64,000 nucleotides of DNA from an uncultured Lactobacillus sp. (GTDB lineage Bacteria > Bacillota > Bacilli > Lactobacillales > Lactobacillaceae), in NCBI GenBank assembly GCA_937916845.1, contig CALFSK010000016.1:57392-121391 (forward strand), given 5' to 3'. The position numbers were made by a program, and so were the translations under genes. Below the pieces are notes generated by a model. That model saw nothing but the letters and a program-made list of their open reading frames with translations. It had not been told where the DNA came from and ran no database searches. The stretch's first letter is position 1. Each line of letters opens with the position of its first letter. Below are positions 62,601 to 64,000 of this stretch, piece by piece.

Positions 62601-63464
62601 GGCGTTATCAGTATTAACATTTTCTAATCCAGTGATGCTCGTAATTGGTTTAACTGTAAAATTGACTTGCTTAAAAAAAGCGTTAACCAATGAACCAGTT
62701 CCTACGACTGGCCCAGTAATATTAACAGTCGTTACCTTATTCCACTGAGAACTTTTCAACCAAGACTTAGTAGTATCCTTTGCAAGATCTTTCCAGTTTC
62801 CTTCACTAATTGTTAAAACGCCATTGCTATCAATTGTCCACGCACTACCGCCGTCAACTGCCAACGTATTACTATCAACAATGGTTGCATCTGCCTTAAC
62901 GGCGCGGGCTTGCTTAGCCATTTTCAATGATGCGGTCTGTTCAGCAGGAGCGGCCTGGGTCGTTGGTTCTTCACTGGTGATTGTCTTCTCTTCGTTAGTA
63001 TCACTAACTGGGGCTGGTACATCAGATTCTTCAGTAACGGTTTCCGTCTTAGTCCCTTCCGATTCAACTGGCGAGTTAGCCACTGAACGCTGGGCCTGAA
63101 CTTTTGACTGGTTATTCTGAGCGGCTGATGTCTTTAACGTGCCCTGATCTTCAGAAGTCGCTTCTTGTGACCCGGACTTTGATTCTTCTTGTTGCTGATC
63201 TTGGGGTTCAGCTGATGTTGGGGCTTCTTTGGTAGTCTCCTCAGACTGAGTCGTTCCAGATGTCAATGGAACGACTGGCTCTTGTAACGATGAAGCAGCT
63301 GGATCAGCGTTTTCTTGATTATCGGAAGCGTTTGCATTTTGATCAGTGTCCGCATGGGCAATAGCTGTATTGGCACTCAATGTGAGTAACGTCACACCAG
63401 CAAAAATCCAGAACTTACCTTTTTTATACATCTTATAATGTGATTTTTGATTTTCTAACTTCAT
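59658..63464 (-). CDS. LPXTG-anchored mucin-binding surface protein
   Basis: A 1268-residue adhesin. A KxYKxGKxW signal peptide (YKKGKFW) precedes a Glu/Ser/Thr-rich stretch (about 40-190), then a BspA/DUF285-type leucine-rich region (about 240-430, repeats such as WDVSNVTEMDGMF). Six 73-residue MucBP repeats (VNVQYVDEAG...TYVYRQA) and one Mub-like module follow. A Pro-Asp-rich wall-spanning region precedes LPQTNE, a hydrophobic helix and YRRKS. Sortase should fix it to the wall, where the MucBP repeats bind mucin. AAGGGGAC precedes ATG. Confidence 0.93.
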   Translation of the reverse strand: MKLENQKSHYKMYKKGKFWIFAGVTLLTLSANTAIAHADTDQNANASDNQENADPAASSLQEPVVPLTSGTTQSEETTKEAPTSAEPQDQQQEESKSGSQEATSEDQGTLKTSAAQNNQSKVQAQRSVANSPVESEGTKTETVTEESDVPAPVSDTNEEKTITSEEPTTQAAPAEQTASLKMAKQARAVKADATIVDSNTLAVDGGSAWTIDSNGVLTISEGNWKDLAKDTTKSWLKSSQWNKVTTVNITGPVVGTGSLVNAFFKQVNFTVKPITSITGLENVNTDNATSFSGMFSGNKITDFTGIEKWNTSNVTSMSNMFSSNQVTDEKLLPVQNWDVSNVTEMDGMFSNMPLTSLDLSNWHPTSLTSVGGMFLSSSKLASVNFDGWQTSTITQAANMFNGTSSLTSLDLSGFDLTALKQAAVVNILLGTTSLKQLTLGDNSRLMVGTNNAGLPEIPVSANYTGKWVAAEKDANGNWVAATKDAAGTSAELMALYSMGSTIPAGTITYIWQEAEPVAAGKVNVQYVDESGKLIATTDEATYPDGQWVGKQYTTTPKNIAGYEFFQVDSSGLAANGTLTADGGTVTYIYRQAAEKVNVEYVDEAGNVIDTGEATYPDGQWVGKQYTTEQKDIDGYEFVRVDSDGLAANGTLTADGGTVKYVYRQAAGKVNVQYVDEAGNVIKTGEADYPDGQWVGQKYTTEQKDLDGYEFVRVDSDGLAADGTLTAKGGTVTYVYRQAAGKVNVQYVDEAGNVIKTGEADYPDGQWVGQKYTTEQKDLDGYEFVRVDSDGLAADGTLTAKGGTVTYVYRQAAGKVNVQYVDEAGNVIKTGEADYPDGQWVGQKYTTEQKDLDGYEFVRVDSKDLDATGTLTAKGGTVTYVYRQAAGKVNVQYVDEAGNVIKTGVATYPDGQWVGQKYTTEQKNLDGYEFVRVDSKGLAANGTLTANGGTVKYIYRAIPATQGTVNINFIDDTTGKTLTTKTQTGAEGAHVDFSTAELIKYYKSLGYVLVSDNYPTDGVTYNDGTQTFSVHLKHEMIAVPAESKTVSQTIHYVYANGQTAAEDHYAKLVFTRQGQRDLVTNEIVWGAWTADATTFNAVTSPVLKGYQADQPTVAAVMDVTAESADQVVTVTYKADAVDPVDPEVPVDPDKPIDPDKPVGPENPGEPDVVDPDKPVDPGTPTVPVTPTLPSQPGTSTQVDQDQVVGTRPGNTGVADATAPIKRATATTPAAAQATGDLPQTNENRQRGVLSLAGVGLLAMLGWFGYRRKS
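60928..61429 (-). repeat. Near-identical tandem 219-bp repeats inside the adhesin
   Basis: Adjacent MucBP units with a period of 219 bp (73 codons). The segment 60928-61210 and its shifted copy from about 61147 to 61429 show no difference by eye, while outer units differ at many positions, so the inner units were copied recently. Confidence 0.85.
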
Positions 63465-64000
63465 GATGGTCCCCTTCCACTTGTCGAAAGTCGTTTGAAT
63501 CTAAATATATTTATTAGTCAAAGTAACTAAATAGCGTGATTAATCCCCATATATATTTATTTAAAATAGTCATATTGATGCCCGGATGCTTATCTTTTAT
63601 AACTTATTTATTATTCATAGATATAATGTCCATAAATGGTTAATCAATGATATAGATAAGCACCTGTACTTAAAATAATATCATATTTATTTTTCCGAAA
63701 CCAATATTGTCATCGGGTTTAGTGATATTATCATCGAATTCTCTTTATAGTATTTAAATTGTCTTTTAATATTTAATTTTCAATATCGAGCTGATTGACA
63801 CAACTAATTTTATAACTTTACTTTTATGCCAAGTTATCCGTAACTGGTCGCACGATCGTCAATCCGTTTCAGTGCACGCAAAAAAAGCGCCGGTAGGGTT
63901 TCCTGATGAGGAACCCCTACCGGCGCTATGGTTTTGTCGTTATTAGATTTTGATGTAAAAAAAAGAACCAGCCTCAGCTGATCCTAACTTTGCATGGCAA
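63465..64000. other. Gene-free AT-rich stretch at the right edge
   Basis: No credible gene was found. The left part carries the AT-rich promoter region of the adhesin. A perfect hairpin at 63879-63928 (see terminator) and a smaller CAGC-TGAG-GCTG hairpin followed by eight T on the minus strand near 63960-63985 suggest that a minus-strand gene ends beyond the window. Confidence 0.6.
63879..63928 (-). terminator. Strong minus-strand terminator
   Basis: AGCGCCGGTAGGG with complement CCCTACCGGCGCT and seven T on the minus strand; probably ends a gene lying to the right of the window. Confidence 0.8.

Overview
The window looks like a chromosomal segment of a Lactiplantibacillus (Lactobacillus plantarum group) bacterium. 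The evidence is a six-gene folate operon in the order folB-folK-folE-folC-xtp-folP, divergent purB / purA-guaC, an LPQTN-anchored surface protein with a KxYKxGKxW signal peptide, strong purine-rich ribosome binding sites, catabolite (cre) sites and a T-box leader. No tRNA, rRNA, CRISPR array, transposase or phage gene was seen. The named chemistry is ordinary accessory metabolism. The surprising content lies between the genes.

Layout. Positions 1-9.8 kb hold a QorB-like reductase under a dyad operator, a IIA-IIB-IIC sugar PTS permease with a cre site, a DNA glycosylase, small secreted and cytosolic unknowns, a condensation/acyltransferase-like enzyme, PerR with its own PerR box, and a CpdA-like phosphoesterase. 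From 9.9 to 13.5 kb are a GNAT acetyltransferase, lrgB-lrgA (reversed order) and a DegV fatty-acid-binding protein. From 14 to 18.2 kb a three-gene operon matches the CLA-DH / CLA-DC / CLA-ER fatty-acid saturation enzymes known from L. plantarum; a PucR-type regulator and a tiny leader ORF flank it. From 18.4 to 25.7 kb are a YugP peptidase, a lipoprotein, an alpha/beta hydrolase, an XRE/DUF3278 pair, glycerate kinase, a methyltransferase and a small nitroreductase. From 25.7 to 36.7 kb are purB/purA/guaC, a tyrosine phosphatase, cardiolipin synthase, an APC permease and Kup. From 37.3 to 41.1 kb is a beta-glucoside locus (PTS IIC, AraC regulator, GH1). From 41.2 to 49.4 kb are an AI-2E-type permease, a T-box-controlled methionine-synthase-like gene, an S66 peptidase, a paired SMR exporter, haemolysin III, a CDF exporter and a CPBP protease. 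From 49.5 to 54.5 kb is the folate operon with a divergent Tag-like gene. From 55 to 63.5 kb are CvpA, a Zur-box-controlled zinc-binding lipoprotein, an MFS exporter, small proteins and the large mucin-binding adhesin.

Three intergenic systems stand out. (1) Seven elements (A-G) are built from one or two copies of a ~170-nt branched, cloverleaf-like module. Their stems are kept by compensatory changes although the sequences differ, and most lie between convergent genes. (2) Four small-RNA-like loci (10.5, 13.7, 19.6 and 20.6 kb) have hairpin loops full of C-rich anti-Shine-Dalgarno sequence and end in strong terminators. Two share a direct-repeat promoter typical of an OmpR-family response regulator, and two have a loop complementary to the ribosome binding site of the fatty-acid operon. 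(3) A ~113-bp palindromic repeat family sits at gene 3' ends, where it sometimes supplies the stop codon.

Starts were chosen by ribosome binding site spacing. Functions come from recognised motifs and remembered family features, not from database searches.
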